Shown here: positions 51,397 through 60,167 of the stretch, piece after piece
How the letters are laid out: every line of letters begins with the position of its first letter
Numbering within the stretch: position 1 is the stretch's first letter
Notes under the pieces: generated by a model
The model's database searches: none
What the model was told of the DNA's origin: nothing
The model's input: the letters and a program-made list of their open reading frames with translations, nothing else
Position numbers and translations under genes: made by a program
Source of the DNA: Novosphingobium sp. B 225
GTDB lineage: Bacteria; Pseudomonadota; Alphaproteobacteria; Sphingomonadales; Sphingomonadaceae
DNA length: 64,000 nucleotides
Direction: 5' to 3'
Assembly (NCBI RefSeq): GCF_002198665.1
Contig: NZ_MWLM01000029.1
Span: 1-64,000 of the forward strand

Positions 51397-52092
51397 TCAG
51401 CCCGCGCCCATGATCCAGTCCACCGCCGCTTCGGCGTGGATCCGGGTGCAGTCATAAATCGGCAGGACATTGGCATCGACATCGACCACCATTTCCAGCT
51501 CGGTACAGCCCAGCACCACGGCCTGCGCACCGTCCTGTTCCAGGTTGGTCAGGATCGTCTTGAGCTCGCGCTCAGCCTGACGGCTGGCTTTGCCCAGCAG
51601 CAGTTCGTCATAGATGATCCGGTCAAGCGTTTCGACGAATTGCATTTCCGGCGGCAGCAGTTCGATATCGCGCTGGATCAGCTTTTGACGATAGAAGGTT
51701 TCGACCATCACGTTGCGGGTGCCGATCAGTGCGGCCTTTTTGACACCGTCGGCTTCCATCCGGCTGGCGACGCATTCGGCAATGTGGATGATCGGCACCG
51801 AAACGGCGGCGGCTACCTTGTCATAGACCTTGTGCATCGAATTGGCACCGATGATCAGCGCACTCGCGCCAGCTGCTTCCAGCCGCTTGGCGCTGTCCGC
51901 CAGCACTTCGGCGGCGCGGGCCCATTCCTCTGCGCTGGACAGCCGGGCCATGTCGCTGAAGTCCAGACTTTCGATCAACAAGGGCGCGCTCGCGCGCTGC
52001 CCGGCGCGGGCCTGGACCAGCTTGTTGATGTGTTCGTAATAGGTGCGGGTCGACAGCCAGCTCATGCCGCCGATCAGGCCAAGTTTGCGCAA
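51397..52092 (-). CDS. aspartate/glutamate racemase family protein
   Basis: 231 residues. LGLIGGMSWLST start, first active-site segment IGANSMHK (84-87), and second LGCTELEM (Cys196). The first catalytic cysteine of two-base racemases is absent (Ala-Asn-Ser), as in the single-cysteine YgeA-like branch. It probably racemises Asp/Glu-like amino acids. TTG at 52092 is the likely start; upstream codons in the longer ORF have no family similarity. Upstream of dgt in the same direction. Confidence 0.85.
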   Translation of the reverse strand: MRKLGLIGGMSWLSTRTYYEHINKLVQARAGQRASAPLLIESLDFSDMARLSSAEEWARAAEVLADSAKRLEAAGASALIIGANSMHKVYDKVAAAVSVPIIHIAECVASRMEADGVKKAALIGTRNVMVETFYRQKLIQRDIELLPPEMQFVETLDRIIYDELLLGKASRQAERELKTILTNLEQDGAQAVVLGCTELEMVVDVDANVLPIYDCTRIHAEAAVDWIMGAG

Positions 52093-52460
52093 AATCCCGT
52101 ACTCCCCGGAGACGTGTTTCCCCTGTCCGGGCCGAGCCTTAGAGAATCGGCGGCCTTGCGTCCAGTTCAGCCGGGCTTGGGTCGAAGATGCCGAAGCCAA
52201 GCCCGGTAAGCGCGGGCCTTACAAGAAGAACCTCGCGTGATATAAGGGTGTAATGTCCAGCACGGTTGCCGCCAGTCGATCACGAACTAGCAGTATGCGC
52301 CGCAAAGCGCACGTGCATCCGAACGTCCTGACAGAAACCGCGGCTCCTAATGCGCCCGACGCGACAGGGCAGGCATCCCGCAACCAAGCCAAGCAAAAAG
52401 CTCTGGATGTCTATCGAGCCAAGATCGCCGCTCGGTCTGATCAAAATTCAAACTGACCCA
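52093..52460. other. intergenic stretch with weak ORFs
   Basis: 368 bp between the racemase and alpha/beta hydrolase genes. A TTATAT hexamer on the minus strand (about 52240) may belong to a racemase promoter. On the plus strand an open frame ends at 52240 in a basic tail PGKRGPYKKN that looks like a DNA-binding protein end, but its upstream part is antisense to the racemase gene. The small ORF at 52253 is listed apart. Confidence 0.4.
52253..52456 (+). CDS. possible small basic protein
   Basis: 67 residues, Ala/Ser/Arg-rich, predicted largely disordered with a C-terminal helix (QASRNQAKQKALDVYRAKI). AAGGG lies close upstream (52244-52248), though the spacing to the ATG is short. No family recognised. 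It fits exactly in the gap without overlap, which is the main argument that it is real. It may be a chance ORF. Confidence 0.3.
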   Translation: MSSTVAASRSRTSSMRRKAHVHPNVLTETAAPNAPDATGQASRNQAKQKALDVYRAKIAARSDQNSN

Positions 52461-53423
52461 CTACCCGGGCTTGCCGGGCACGCCATGCGCCGCGAGCCAG
52501 GTGGCCAGATCGCCCGCGCTACGCTGGGCGGCTTCCTCCATCGGGATATGGCCGATGCCGGGGTAGGTCACCAAGGTGGAGCCGGGGATCAGGCTGGCCA
52601 TCAGCTTGCCCGAACTGAGCGGGATCAGGCTGTCCTCTTCGCCCCACATCACCATGACCGGCATTTTGAGCTGTGCGAACTGTTGCTGACTATAGGGCAC
52701 GCGCGGCAGGGCCATGCGCTCCATCGTTGCCTGACGGTTGCCGGGATAGCGCAGCAGTTCCCAGTACCGATCGACCGCAGCATCGGTGACGATCGCCTGA
52801 TTGGCGACCGATTGGCGCAGGCTCTTTTCGATCATCGATCGCGGGGTAACCTGCTGCATCACCAGACTGCCACCGGGAATGCCGAGCAGCGTGTAGGCGA
52901 GGTTGCCCTTGGCCTTCTCGGTCTGCGGCGCGCCCGCGGCATCGACCAGCACCAGCGCGGAGAGCCGCTCCGGATGATCCAGCGCATAGCGGATCGCGAT
53001 CCCGCCGCCCATCGAATTGCCCGCCAGCGCGAACTGCTTCAGCCCCAGCGCATCGACCACTTGCGCCAGCCGATTGGCAAACCCTTGTGGCGAATAGTCG
53101 CCCTTGGAGTCCGCGCCGGTCAGCCCGTGGCCGATCTGGTCGAGCCGAATCACGCGGTATTTGCCCTTGAGCTGGTCGGTCCACGGCCCCCAGGTGTGGA
53201 GATCGGCGTTGGAGCCGTGGAGCAGCACGATCACCGGCGCGTCCGCCGGTCCTTCATCGCGCATGTGGATGATCTGGCCGTCGGGCAACTTGAGGAATTT
53301 GGACGGCGGCGCACCGTATTTGGCCACCATCGCCTTGGGATCGCTGTCAGGATCGCGGAAGGTGTAGAGCGTGATGGCGGCGACCACCAGCAGCCAGCCG
53401 AGCACTTTCAGAATGGATTTCAC
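52461..53423 (-). CDS. alpha/beta hydrolase, membrane-anchored
   Basis: 320 residues. An N-terminal hydrophobic segment (SILKVLGWLLVVAAITLYTF) could anchor it in the membrane or serve as an uncleaved signal. The hydrolase domain has the oxyanion LLHGSNADLHTW, nucleophile Ser137 in GNSMGG, Asp in WGEEDSLIP and His in GIGHIPMEE. Substrate unknown. GTG at 53423 overlaps the cytochrome gene's stop by 4 bases: last gene of a three-gene operon. Confidence 0.86.
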   Translation of the reverse strand: MKSILKVLGWLLVVAAITLYTFRDPDSDPKAMVAKYGAPPSKFLKLPDGQIIHMRDEGPADAPVIVLLHGSNADLHTWGPWTDQLKGKYRVIRLDQIGHGLTGADSKGDYSPQGFANRLAQVVDALGLKQFALAGNSMGGGIAIRYALDHPERLSALVLVDAAGAPQTEKAKGNLAYTLLGIPGGSLVMQQVTPRSMIEKSLRQSVANQAIVTDAAVDRYWELLRYPGNRQATMERMALPRVPYSQQQFAQLKMPVMVMWGEEDSLIPLSSGKLMASLIPGSTLVTYPGIGHIPMEEAAQRSAGDLATWLAAHGVPGKPG

Positions 53424-54409
53424 CGCTTCATCTCCCTGATCCAGCTTTCGACCACTGCCTGCCCGGCGGGATCGACCACACTGCGTCCCACTTCGGGCAT
53501 GGCCACTCCGCCTTCAAGGCTGGCCATGCGGTGCGCCAGGATCGAGCGCGCCGGATCGCCCGGCACCACATCGAAATCGAGCCCGCCCGACCCGCGCCCG
53601 GCCGCGACCGGGCGCTTGCCCACGCCGAGCTGGACGGGATCGCTGACTTCCCAGCCGAGGTAAAGCCCGGAATTCGAAGCTGCCCCCGCCGGGTTGTGGC
53701 AATGCGCGCAATTGGCATCGAGATAACCACGCGCGGCCAGTGCGACGGGGACATTGGCGCGGTCCTCCCAGCGCGGCACGCGGCGCGCGACTTTGGGCGC
53801 CCGGTCAAGCCGGCCTGCTTTGGCAAAGCCTGCCAGCCATTCGGGTGACAAGTTGGACGCCTTGGGCCCGATCGGCGTCACCGCGCCGCTCAGTGCGTGG
53901 CATTCCTTGCACTGGTTCTTGTTGGGGATGGCATAGCTCAGCACTTTGCCTTCCGGGGTGGTCACCGGCAGGCGCACCCCGCCCAGCACCAGCCGGGCCT
54001 CGCTCTGCTGAGCATTCCATTGATAGGGCAGCGCCACCCAGCCATCGGCGCGGCGCAGCAGGACGCGGGTTTCGATCAGCTTTCCGCCGAACCCGAAGCT
54101 CTTGATCAGCGCCGAGCCAACCGGCAGATCAAGCAGTCCTTCACCCTGCGCGCGGGCCTGTTGCCCCGCCGGGACATAGACGAACCGCTGCTTGTCCGCC
54201 CCGTCGGTCCATAGCGGAGTTTGCAGGCGATAGGGGGTAACGCCCTGCGCGGGCCGCTGCGCCGCATCATCGGCGAAGAAGTGGTATTCGGACAAGGCAG
54301 CCGGAAAGCCCGCACCGGTGATTGCGGCATCGTTCACCCCGCCGCCGGGCGCAGCAGCCACGGCAATCGCTGTTCCGGCGAGCAGCGCAGCGGCGGCCAG
54401 CAGTTTCAT
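53420..54409 (-). CDS. periplasmic diheme c-type cytochrome (SO2930 / HNE_0200 type)
   Basis: 329 residues. Signal peptide KLLAAAALLAGTAIAVAAA. Two heme c motifs: CKECH (167-171) and CAHCH (234-238). PLWTDGADKQRFVYVP and VGSALIKSFGF are characteristic of the SO2930/HNE_0200 family, which is regularly encoded beside a parallel beta-helix protein, as here. Its electron partner and function are not established. ATG overlaps the stop of the beta-helix gene by 4 bases. Confidence 0.85.
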   Translation of the reverse strand: MKLLAAAALLAGTAIAVAAAPGGGVNDAAITGAGFPAALSEYHFFADDAAQRPAQGVTPYRLQTPLWTDGADKQRFVYVPAGQQARAQGEGLLDLPVGSALIKSFGFGGKLIETRVLLRRADGWVALPYQWNAQQSEARLVLGGVRLPVTTPEGKVLSYAIPNKNQCKECHALSGAVTPIGPKASNLSPEWLAGFAKAGRLDRAPKVARRVPRWEDRANVPVALAARGYLDANCAHCHNPAGAASNSGLYLGWEVSDPVQLGVGKRPVAAGRGSGGLDFDVVPGDPARSILAHRMASLEGGVAMPEVGRSVVDPAGQAVVESWIREMKR

Positions 54410-55641
54410 TGCGCGATCCGGGCATCCAGCGCGGCGGGGGCGCCGATTGGGGGGATCGGCACGGGCTTACCCTTGGTAGAATCAAAGCTCTGCAGCTGAG
54501 GAATGGGCAGCGCGAGTTGTAGCGGAGCCGGATTTGCCATTTCCATGTCAGCGCCCTGCTTGGGCAGGTTGAGCGTCCAGCCGTGCCGTTCGTCGCCCGA
54601 AACACCGCGCGGGGCATCGCCCAGCCCGTCCCACAGCACTGGTGGCAGGGCACCGCCAAATGCTGCCTTCAGCTTGTCGGCATCGGGCAGTTGCGGGTCA
54701 TCCCCCCCGCCGCGAATCGTGTTGGAATAGAGCCGCACCCCGCGCGGCAGCGGGTTGTAACGCATGTCGGTAAACGCCTTGGGATAGGCCACTACCATGA
54801 CTTGCGCGGTGGGATTGGCGACCAGCGTGTTGCCCGTGATCTCGATCCCTTCGTTGGCCATGATCATCACCCCGGTACCGCGTGGGACCGAGGCGACGAT
54901 GTTGCCCTTGGGCGCGAAATTGGGGGTGTCGTTTGCGATCACCAGATTATCGCGCAGCGCGGTATTCCCCCCGCCCATCACCGGCAGATTGGGCAGATCG
55001 AATACCAATATCCCGCCGGTGTTGCGCGTCACGAGATTGCCGGTGACAAGCGCATCGCGGCTGTTCTCGATCTCGATCCCCGCCACCGATTGCTCAACGT
55101 AGTTGTAACGCACCGTGATCGCTTTTGACTGACCGACGTAGATCCCCGCGTCAGACGCGCCGGAAACCTTGCATCCGTCGATCAGCACGCCCGTGCTCGA
55201 CACCGGATAGATGCCATAGGCCCCGTTGCTCTCCTTGGGCCCGCCAGTCCAGGTCACGCGGACGCGATAATAGACCACATTATCCGCACCCTTGCTCTTG
55301 ATCCCGTCGCCTTTGGTGTTTTCCACCGCGAAGTCGCGCAAGGTGACGTCTTTTGCCGTTACCAGCAGCCCCTCGCCCGCACCCTGCTGGCCAGTGAAGT
55401 CGAGTACCGAGGCATCCATCCCCGCTCCGCGCACGGTCACCCCGGCTACATCGAGCGAAAGCCCGTCGGTCAGCACGAAGCGTCCCGGCGCAAGTTGGAC
55501 CACGTCGCCAGGCTGGGCCGTGATCAGCGCTTCCTGCAACCGGCCCTGCGCGCCGTCTCCGGGGGCGATTTCAATGGTTTTGGCGAAAGCCGGAGCAGCA
55601 AACAGCGACCCGGCGGCGAACAGCGTGAACGTGATCCTCAT
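54406..55641 (-). CDS. secreted parallel beta-helix protein
   Basis: 411 residues. Signal peptide RITFTLFAAGSLFAAPAFA, then a right-handed beta-helix with repeated turns (VTVRGAGMDASVLDF, VLIDGCKVSGASDAGIYVG, NYVEQSVAGIEIENS, EGIEITGNTLV). This fold is usual in polysaccharide lyases and epimerases. It belongs with the SO2931-type proteins found beside diheme cytochromes. Catalytic residues cannot be assigned by eye. First gene of the operon; ATG at 55641 starts the signal peptide. Confidence 0.85.
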   Translation of the reverse strand: MRITFTLFAAGSLFAAPAFAKTIEIAPGDGAQGRLQEALITAQPGDVVQLAPGRFVLTDGLSLDVAGVTVRGAGMDASVLDFTGQQGAGEGLLVTAKDVTLRDFAVENTKGDGIKSKGADNVVYYRVRVTWTGGPKESNGAYGIYPVSSTGVLIDGCKVSGASDAGIYVGQSKAITVRYNYVEQSVAGIEIENSRDALVTGNLVTRNTGGILVFDLPNLPVMGGGNTALRDNLVIANDTPNFAPKGNIVASVPRGTGVMIMANEGIEITGNTLVANPTAQVMVVAYPKAFTDMRYNPLPRGVRLYSNTIRGGGDDPQLPDADKLKAAFGGALPPVLWDGLGDAPRGVSGDERHGWTLNLPKQGADMEMANPAPLQLALPIPQLQSFDSTKGKPVPIPPIGAPAALDARIAQ

Positions 55642-55685
55642 TCCGCGATCTTGGACTGACACGGCGTCATGTCAATGCTGCCGAA

Positions 55686-55805
55686 GATCCTCCCCCTCTA
55701 GGGGAGGTGGCAGCGCGAAGCACTGACGGAGGGGGAATGCGGCACGGGTCATGCCCCCTTCCGTCCCGCCTGCGGCGGTCCACCTCCCCCAAGGGGGGGA
55801 GGATC
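55686..55805. repeat. hairpin-ended inverted-repeat element
   Basis: Left end 55686-55710 (GATCCTCCCCCTCTAGGGG...) and right end 55780-55805 are inverted copies with few mismatches. GACGGAGGGGG and CCCCTTCCGTC form the inner pair. It occupies the gap between the beta-helix gene start and the ABC permease stop, ending 3 bp before that stop codon. Confidence 0.82.
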
Positions 55806-55808
55806 ATG

Positions 55809-56930
55809 TCAGGCCACCGTATCCCGGTAGCGCCGCACCGCGATTGTCCCGAACGCCAGCAGCATCACGAGCAGCACCGCGCTTTCCGGCAAGGCCAGCC
55901 GAAGGTCCCAGCCCTTCAGCATGATCCCGCGCACCAGCCGGATGTAATGCGTCGGCGGCAGAATCTCCGCGATCCACTGGATCGGCCAGGGCATGCCCCG
56001 GAACGGAAAAGCAAAGCCGGACAGCAGGATTGAGGGCATCAGGTAAAACATGCTGGCCTGCATCGCCTGAACCTGGCTTTTCACCAGAGTGGACATGGTG
56101 AACCCCAAGGCCAGGCAGACCAGCGTAAACAGCAGCGTCACCGCCAGCAGCAAAGTCATCGAGCCGACAAACGGCACCTGAAACACCAGTTTCGCCGCTG
56201 CCAGCACCACCAGCACCTGCACAAAGCCCATGGCGAAATAGGGTACGATCTTGCCGACCATCACCTCGATCGGGCGCAACGGCGTGGCGAGGAGGTTTTC
56301 CATCGTCCCCTGCTCATCCTCACGCGTCACCGACATTGCGGTCAGCGCCACCATGGTCATCGACAAGATGATCGCCAGCAGCCCCGGCACGGTGTTGTGG
56401 CTGGTGATCCCTTCGGGATTGTAGCTGCGGTGCAGCACAAGGCTGACCGGCGGCGGCCCTGCCACCCTTGCAGCGAGCGGCCCGGACAGTTCGCGCGTCA
56501 GGGCCTGGTTCACGGCCTCGCTCACCGCGGCCACCGCCGGGCCGGTTGATGCGGGATCGGTGGCATCGGCAGTAAGCAGCACTTGCGGATGCTCGCCCCG
56601 AACCAGCGCGCGCGAAAAATCGGTCGGGATGGTCAGCACGAACTGCGCCTTGCCTTCGGCTAACAGTCGTTCCCCTTCGCCATAGCGGCCGGCGATCTCG
56701 GTCACATCGAAATAGCTGGTGTTGCGCAGCCCCGCCACGATCGCGCGCGAAAACTGACTGTTGTCGTTCGCCTCCACCGCCAGCGGCAAATGCCGCGGAT
56801 CGTTGTTGATCGCCACACCGAAAATCAGCAGCTGGATGATCGGGAACATGAACATCATCGCGATCGTGCCTGGATCGCGCAGCATCTGCCGCACTTCCTT
56901 GAACACCATCGCGCCGATCCGCTGCCACAT
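55809..56930 (-). CDS. ABC-2 type transporter permease
   Basis: 373 residues. One N-terminal membrane helix (GTIAMMFMFPIIQLLIFGV) is followed by a ~150-residue periplasmic domain and five C-terminal helices with the ABC-2 signature (LATPLRPIEVMVGKIVPYFAMGF; SGFAFPFRGMPWPIQWIAEILP). It resembles YhhJ/YbhS-type exporters. ATG at 56930 was chosen because a longer start would begin within a repeat. Works with the ATPase and HlyD protein upstream. Confidence 0.9.
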   Translation of the reverse strand: MWQRIGAMVFKEVRQMLRDPGTIAMMFMFPIIQLLIFGVAINNDPRHLPLAVEANDNSQFSRAIVAGLRNTSYFDVTEIAGRYGEGERLLAEGKAQFVLTIPTDFSRALVRGEHPQVLLTADATDPASTGPAVAAVSEAVNQALTRELSGPLAARVAGPPPVSLVLHRSYNPEGITSHNTVPGLLAIILSMTMVALTAMSVTREDEQGTMENLLATPLRPIEVMVGKIVPYFAMGFVQVLVVLAAAKLVFQVPFVGSMTLLLAVTLLFTLVCLALGFTMSTLVKSQVQAMQASMFYLMPSILLSGFAFPFRGMPWPIQWIAEILPPTHYIRLVRGIMLKGWDLRLALPESAVLLVMLLAFGTIAVRRYRDTVA

Positions 56931-56978
56931 ACTAATTCCCCACCAATTCAAAGGGGAACCGCCGCACTTTCCCAAGAT

Positions 56979-57108
56979 CGTCACCCAGAACCTGTTTCAG
57001 GGTCCATCGCGCCGTCGCGACCGAAACAAGGAATGGGGCACGTTCAGTGCGCCACAGTGGCACAGGGATTTGCGGCCTGATCGACCCTGAAACAAGTTCA
57101 GGGTGACG
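56979..57108. repeat. inverted-repeat element (CTGTTTCAGGGTC type)
   Basis: Ends at 56979-57004 and 57083-57108 are inverted copies, 24 of 26 bases matching (core TGTTTCAGGGTC / GACCCTGAAACA). It lies between the ABC ATPase and permease genes, inside the likely operon. Different in sequence from the CCTCCCC and GCAGAGG families. Confidence 0.8.
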
Positions 57109-57146
57109 GGCTCTGGCGGACAGAGGGATACTGGCATGTCCGACCA

Positions 57147-58079
57147 TCACCCCGCCTCCAGCACGGAGTGATCGGGCGCATGCTTCATCAGGTGGATGAA
57201 CACATCTTCCAGCGTCGGTTCGGCCTCGCTGAAGGTGATCCGGTCGGCCCATGGGCTAACCGCACGGCGCAGCGCGGGCAGATCCGGTCCGCAAACGTGG
57301 AGTGTGGTGCCAAACGGCGCGGCCATCTCTACGCCCTCCAGCGCCTCAAGCTGCGCGCCCAGCCGATCCGCACCGGGGCCTTCGCCCTGCAAGGCCTTGA
57401 GACCCGAACCGGCAATCACTTCGGCAATCGTCCCGCGCGCCAGCATTACACCATAGGCGATATAGGCGATCTCGTGACAGCGCTCGGCCTCATCCATGTA
57501 ATGGGTGGAAACCAGCACGGTCATCCCATCGGCGGCGAGGGTATGAATCTGGTCCCAAAACTCGCGCCGCGCCTTGGGATCGACCCCGGCAGTGGGTTCA
57601 TCGAGCAGCAGGATCTTCGGTTCGTGGAGCACGGCGGCAGCCAAAGCCAGCCGCTGCTTCCACCCGCCAGACAGCTTGCCCGCCAGTTGATCGCGGCGGC
57701 TATCCAGCCCGAGCCGCTCCAGCGCCGCATCGACCCGCACCTTGCGGTTGTCGAGGCCATAGACGCGGGCGATGAATTCCAGATTCTCGGCAATCGACAG
57801 GTCGGAAAACAACCCGAACTTCTGCGTCATATAGCCGATCTGGTGCTTGATCGCGCGGCGCCGGGTCTTGAGGTCGAGCCCAAGCACTTCTCCTTCGCCC
57901 GCATCGGGGATCAGCAGCCCGCAGATCATCCGCAGCGTTGTGGTCTTGCCCGAACCATTGGGGCCCAGGAATCCGCAGATTCGGCCCGGCATCACCGTCA
58001 GGTCAACATTGTCCACCACAGTGCGCGCGCCAAACCGCTTGGTCAGGCCGCGCACCGCGATGGCGGGGACTTCGCTCAC
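57147..58079 (-). CDS. ABC transporter ATP-binding protein
   Basis: 310 residues. Walker A GPNGSGKTT, signature LSGGWKQRLALAAAVLHEP (LSGGW in place of LSGGQ), Walker B ILLLDEPTAGVDP and the H-loop STHYMDEAE. A C-terminal ~80-residue extension follows, as in drug-export ATPases. It powers the permease downstream. The start is GTG at 58079, overlapping the HlyD stop by GTGA; the longer ORF is antisense-like. Confidence 0.93.
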   Translation of the reverse strand: MSEVPAIAVRGLTKRFGARTVVDNVDLTVMPGRICGFLGPNGSGKTTTLRMICGLLIPDAGEGEVLGLDLKTRRRAIKHQIGYMTQKFGLFSDLSIAENLEFIARVYGLDNRKVRVDAALERLGLDSRRDQLAGKLSGGWKQRLALAAAVLHEPKILLLDEPTAGVDPKARREFWDQIHTLAADGMTVLVSTHYMDEAERCHEIAYIAYGVMLARGTIAEVIAGSGLKALQGEGPGADRLGAQLEALEGVEMAAPFGTTLHVCGPDLPALRRAVSPWADRITFSEAEPTLEDVFIHLMKHAPDHSVLEAG

Positions 58080-59050
58080 TCCGGCATGACCTGCACTGGC
58101 AGCCCGGGCGGCAGCGGCTTCGCGTTCGCAGGCAGCGCAGCTTCGACCAGAAACACCAGCTTGGCGCGCGCGTGCTCGCTGTAGATCACGGGCGGGGTGA
58201 ATTCGCTGCGCGGGCTGATCCAGGTGACTTTGACACTGCGCGCTACGCCGCAGCCATCGCAAGTAAACCGCACCGCGCTGCCCGGATGGAGAGCAGCAAT
58301 CCGGGCTTGCGGGACATAGAACCGCAGCTTGCGCTTGGCATCTGGCAAGACCGAGACCACGGGCGCATTGGCCGGGACCCATTCACCGGGGTTGTAAAAG
58401 GTCTGCTCGACGACCCCCGCCGCCGGAGCAACCGGCGCGATCTCGCGCCGCCGCTGGCGCTGGCCGCGCAATGCGGCGTCGGCGCTGGACACATTCGCCG
58501 AAGCCGCGCCGATCTGGGCGGCGCGGCCTGCGGAAAGCTCGCCCGAAGCGATCTGGGCACGGGTTTGTGCCAGCGCCGCTGCCGCTGCATCGCGTGCGGC
58601 GCGCGCGGCATCAAGCTGGGCACGGCTGGCAAACCCTTTGCGCGCCAGGGCATCGATCCGGCTGAAATCCTGCACGGCCTTGGTCAGCAGGGCCTGTGCC
58701 TGCGCCTCTGCCGCACGCGATACGGCCAGTTCCGGGGCGCGCTGCCGAGCCTGAGCCAGGTCCGCCGCCTGCGCCTGCGCGGCGACGACTTGCGCCTCAA
58801 GCCGGGCGGTATCGGCATCGGTGCTTTCGGGATCGAGCGAGAACAGCGGCGCACCGGCCGTAACTACGCTGCCCCGATCCACCGCGCGCTCGGCCAGCCG
58901 GCCAGAAACGGGCGCGGCGACATACATCGTCTCTGCCTCGACATAGCCCAGCCACTGCTCGGCCTCTGCCTTGGGCCAGAAGTACCATGCGCCCAGCCCG
59001 GCAATTGCCAGCACGGCAAGGCCAATCGCGGGCTTCGGAATCTTGCTCAT
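58076..59050 (-). CDS. HlyD/membrane fusion protein of an ABC exporter
   Basis: 324 residues. One N-terminal anchor helix (PAIGLAVLAIAGLGAWYFW), a lipoyl-like half motif (GYVEAETMYVAAPVSGRLAERAV), a long Ala/Gln-rich coiled-coil hairpin (about 75-190) and the second half motif (APAAGVVEQTFYNPGEWV). It bridges the inner-membrane permease to an outer-membrane channel not found here. AGGAG precedes the ATG at 59050. Divergent from purS. Confidence 0.9.
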   Translation of the reverse strand: MSKIPKPAIGLAVLAIAGLGAWYFWPKAEAEQWLGYVEAETMYVAAPVSGRLAERAVDRGSVVTAGAPLFSLDPESTDADTARLEAQVVAAQAQAADLAQARQRAPELAVSRAAEAQAQALLTKAVQDFSRIDALARKGFASRAQLDAARAARDAAAAALAQTRAQIASGELSAGRAAQIGAASANVSSADAALRGQRQRRREIAPVAPAAGVVEQTFYNPGEWVPANAPVVSVLPDAKRKLRFYVPQARIAALHPGSAVRFTCDGCGVARSVKVTWISPRSEFTPPVIYSEHARAKLVFLVEAALPANAKPLPPGLPVQVMPE

Positions 59051-59220
59051 CGCTCCTGCTCCACGGGGGCCGGTCCGGCCCCGCGCCGTACCTAACCCAG
59101 ACAGCGGCAAAGGATAAGCCGATTCCTGTGCAGTCCGGCAACGCCCACCCTTGCCCCGGCGCGCATGTGACGGCATAGGCGCGCACGAGTCCCCACCCCT
59201 TCGCTTGAAAGGCCCGCGCC

Positions 59221-59457
59221 ATGAAGGTCCGCGTATTTGTCAGCCTCAAGAACGGTGTGCTCGACCCCCAGGGCCGCGCCATCCACCACGCGATCGAAGG
59301 GTTGGGCATCCACGGGGTCAAGGATGTCCGCGCGGGCAAGATGCTCGAACTGGAAGTCGATGACAGCGTGACCGACGCCCAGCTGGATACCATGGCCAAG
59401 CAGCTGCTGGCCAACATGGTGATCGAAAACTACCGCATCGAAAGGGTCGCTGCATGA
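59221..59457 (+). CDS. purS: phosphoribosylformylglycinamidine synthase subunit PurS
   Basis: 78 residues. [20 protein letters not shown] and [14 protein letters not shown] are typical. PurS holds PurQ and PurL together in FGAM synthesis, step four of purine synthesis. It overlaps purQ by 4 bases. purL is not directly downstream. Confidence 0.95.
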   Translation: MKVRVFVSLKNGVLDPQGRAIHHAIEGLGIHGVKDVRAGKMLELEVDDSVTDAQLDTMAKQLLANMVIENYRIERVAA

Positions 59458-60134
59458 GCGGGTTCGCCTCCGCCGTCATCACCTTTCCCGGCTCCAACTG
59501 CGACCGCGACATGGCGGACGCGCTGGAAAAGGTTTCGGGCAACGCCCCGCACCGCGTCTGGCACGGCGATGCCGCCTTGCCGGACGGTCTCGATTTCATC
59601 GCGCTGCCCGGCGGGTTCTCGTATGGCGATTACCTGCGCAGCGGCGCAATGGCCGCGCGCAGCCCGATCATGCAGGCAGTGGTTGAAGCGGCAGGCCGGG
59701 GCGTGCCGGTGCTGGGTGTGTGCAACGGGTTCCAGGTACTGACCGAAAGCGGCCTGTTGCCTGGCGCGCTGCTGCGCAATGCGGGCATGAACTTCGTCTG
59801 CCGCGAAGTCAGGCTGACCGTGGAAAACAGCCAGAGCCTGTTCACCAGCGGCTATAGCGCCGGGCAGGAAGTGCTGATCCCGGTTGCTCACCACGACGGC
59901 AACTACTTTGCCGACGATGCAACGCTGGACCGGCTGGAAGGCGAAGGCCGGGTGGCATTCCGTTACGCGGAAAGCGTCAACGGTTCGGCCCGGAACATCG
60001 CGGGCGTGCTCAATGCGGCGGGCAATGTACTGGGTATGATGCCCCACCCCGAACGGATGATCGAGGCGGAACAGGGCGGCATCGATGGCCGCACCTTGTT
60101 TGAAAGCGCGATCAAGGGGCTGGTCGGGGCCTAA
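59454..60134 (+). CDS. purQ: phosphoribosylformylglycinamidine synthase subunit PurQ
   Basis: 226 residues. Class I glutamine amidotransferase: nucleophile in [11 protein letters not shown], and His-x-Glu in MMPHPERM. The N-terminal [13 protein letters not shown] is diagnostic of PurQ. It supplies ammonia to PurL. The next gene is convergent, so purS-purQ is a two-gene unit here. Confidence 0.96.
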   Translation: MSGFASAVITFPGSNCDRDMADALEKVSGNAPHRVWHGDAALPDGLDFIALPGGFSYGDYLRSGAMAARSPIMQAVVEAAGRGVPVLGVCNGFQVLTESGLLPGALLRNAGMNFVCREVRLTVENSQSLFTSGYSAGQEVLIPVAHHDGNYFADDATLDRLEGEGRVAFRYAESVNGSARNIAGVLNAAGNVLGMMPHPERMIEAEQGGIDGRTLFESAIKGLVGA

Positions 60135-60167
60135 ACCCGACGCACCCACCCAAGGTCAGGACCTAGG

